Positions 49,522 to 49,892 of a stretch of DNA of 49,892 bases are shown here, piece after piece. This stretch comes from Verrucomicrobiota bacterium (GTDB lineage: Bacteria; Chlamydiota; Chlamydiia; Chlamydiales; 2-12-FULL-49-11). The position numbers and the translations under genes were made by a program. The stretch's first letter is position 1, and each line of letters opens with the position of its first letter. The notes under the pieces were generated by a model. It saw only the letters and a list, made by a program, of their open reading frames with translations. It was not told the DNA's origin and made no database searches. The stretch covers positions 1-49,892 of the forward strand of contig JAFEGE010000087.1 of NCBI GenBank assembly GCA_018240105.1, read 5' to 3'.

Positions 49522-49782
49522 ATGAGACCTATAACACCCACAGAAACTATGTTAGGCCACCTAGGCACCTTTTCCATGCATAAGGATGGGGTTTTGGAGT
49601 TAAGAGATAATAGCCCTCGTATTAACCATCTACCTCAAAGTGTTTGGCATAGAATATGTGCCGCTATTCGACATCTCTTTGGTATAACGACAAGAGAAGA
49701 GCACGCTTTAGCAGACTTAGTAGTTAGAGCGGTTATCTATCTACCAATCTATACGACTAAAGAATCACGGCGGTGGAATTAA
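49522..49782 (+). CDS. Small lineage-specific protein, paralogue 2
   Basis: This 86-residue protein shares the W-x-R...A...LF...AL core with the preceding gene but lacks its C-terminal half, so it is a short paralogue or a truncated copy. AAAGGACC lies shortly before ATG 49522, 16 bases after the other stop, so they are co-transcribed. No leader or named family is seen. Confidence 0.6.
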   Translation: MRPITPTETMLGHLGTFSMHKDGVLELRDNSPRINHLPQSVWHRICAAIRHLFGITTREEHALADLVVRAVIYLPIYTTKESRRWN

Positions 49783-49789
49783 GGTTAGG

Positions 49790-49891
49790 CTAAGTGATAA
49801 AGCATTCAATAACGTCAAGGTCATCTAAGAATTTCTCATAAGCCCATTGGTTATAATGATTCAAGAAGTACCGAATAGCTCCTATGTGATT
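49790..49891 (-). CDS. 3' end of a gene running in from the right edge (partial)
   Basis: A minus-strand frame open from the window edge encodes 33 residues (NHIGAIRYFLNHYNQWAYEK, then FLDDLDVIECFIT) and stops with TAG at 49792-49790. The amino-acid mix is protein-like and the frame has no interior stop, but the piece is too short to name. It may equally be a chance frame. Confidence 0.42.
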   Translation of the reverse strand, partial: NHIGAIRYFLNHYNQWAYEKFLDDLDVIECFIT

Positions 49892-49892
49892 G

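Noticed and set aside
1-49892. Prophage or conjugative island
   Set aside because: No integrase, capsid, portal, tail, relaxase or type IV secretion gene is visible, and metabolic genes are interleaved throughout.

Overview
The window reads as the chromosome of a member of the Chlamydiae, probably one of the environmental (amoeba- or animal-associated) lineages rather than Chlamydia itself. Chlamydial marks are the waaA-leuS pair, adjacent dsbA-like/dsbB genes, a SET-domain protein like the effector NUE, a CHLPS/DUF818 alpha-beta hydrolase and an ATP/ADP-translocase-like carrier. Extra metabolism not expected in Chlamydia points to an environmental relative: aconitase, malic enzyme, glycerol kinase plus glycerol-3-phosphate dehydrogenase, photolyase, a GH5 glycosidase and gamma-glutamyltransferase. 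These assignments come from recognising sequence motifs by eye; no database search was run.

Layout. 0-4.7 kb: a secreted barrel-like protein, a GH5 glycosidase resembling fungal steryl-beta-glucosidases, a TauE/SafE exporter and a basic hypothetical protein. 4.7-8.1 kb: thiol peroxidase, a short-chain dehydrogenase broken by one stop codon, a 160-bp inverted-repeat element and malic enzyme. 8.1-13.7 kb: a leftward group (HD hydrolase, translocase-like carrier, HlyD-type adaptor, malic enzyme) facing a rightward permease/ATPase pair; adaptor, permease and ATPase probably form one tripartite ABC exporter. 13.7-16.7 kb: cold-shock protein, two paralogous cysteine-rich four-helix membrane proteins and an exported nucleoside-deoxyribosyltransferase-like protein, with copies of a dispersed repeat around the first paralogue. 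16.7-23.9 kb: photolyase, two secreted proteins, YchJ-like protein, a PLP enzyme, gamma-glutamyltransferase, a bicupin and a 46-residue membrane microprotein.

24.1-27.8 kb is a run of lineage-specific genes (alpha-solenoid repeat protein, DUF818 hydrolase, small acidic secreted protein, six-helix mitochondrial-carrier-like protein) that looks like a host-interaction island. 28-37.2 kb: MFS transporter, two tRNAs with CAT anticodons, waaA, leuS, a winged-helix-like unknown and an aconitase. 37.1-43.6 kb: SET protein coupled to aroE, an alpha/beta hydrolase coupled to mnmA, an RDD-like membrane protein, and a compact dsbA-like/dsbB/rluA-type/pspC series. 43.7-49.9 kb: an effector-like gene that appears inserted next to glpD (a relic of the glpD tail lies on its other side), glpD-glpK, adk, a coiled-coil protein, two small related proteins and the end of one more gene.

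The points most worth following are the Cys-rich pair with its exported deoxyribosyltransferase-like neighbour, the mitochondrial-carrier-like protein, the sterol-glucosidase-like GH5 enzyme, and 160-175 bp inverted-repeat elements that fill gene-end spacers.
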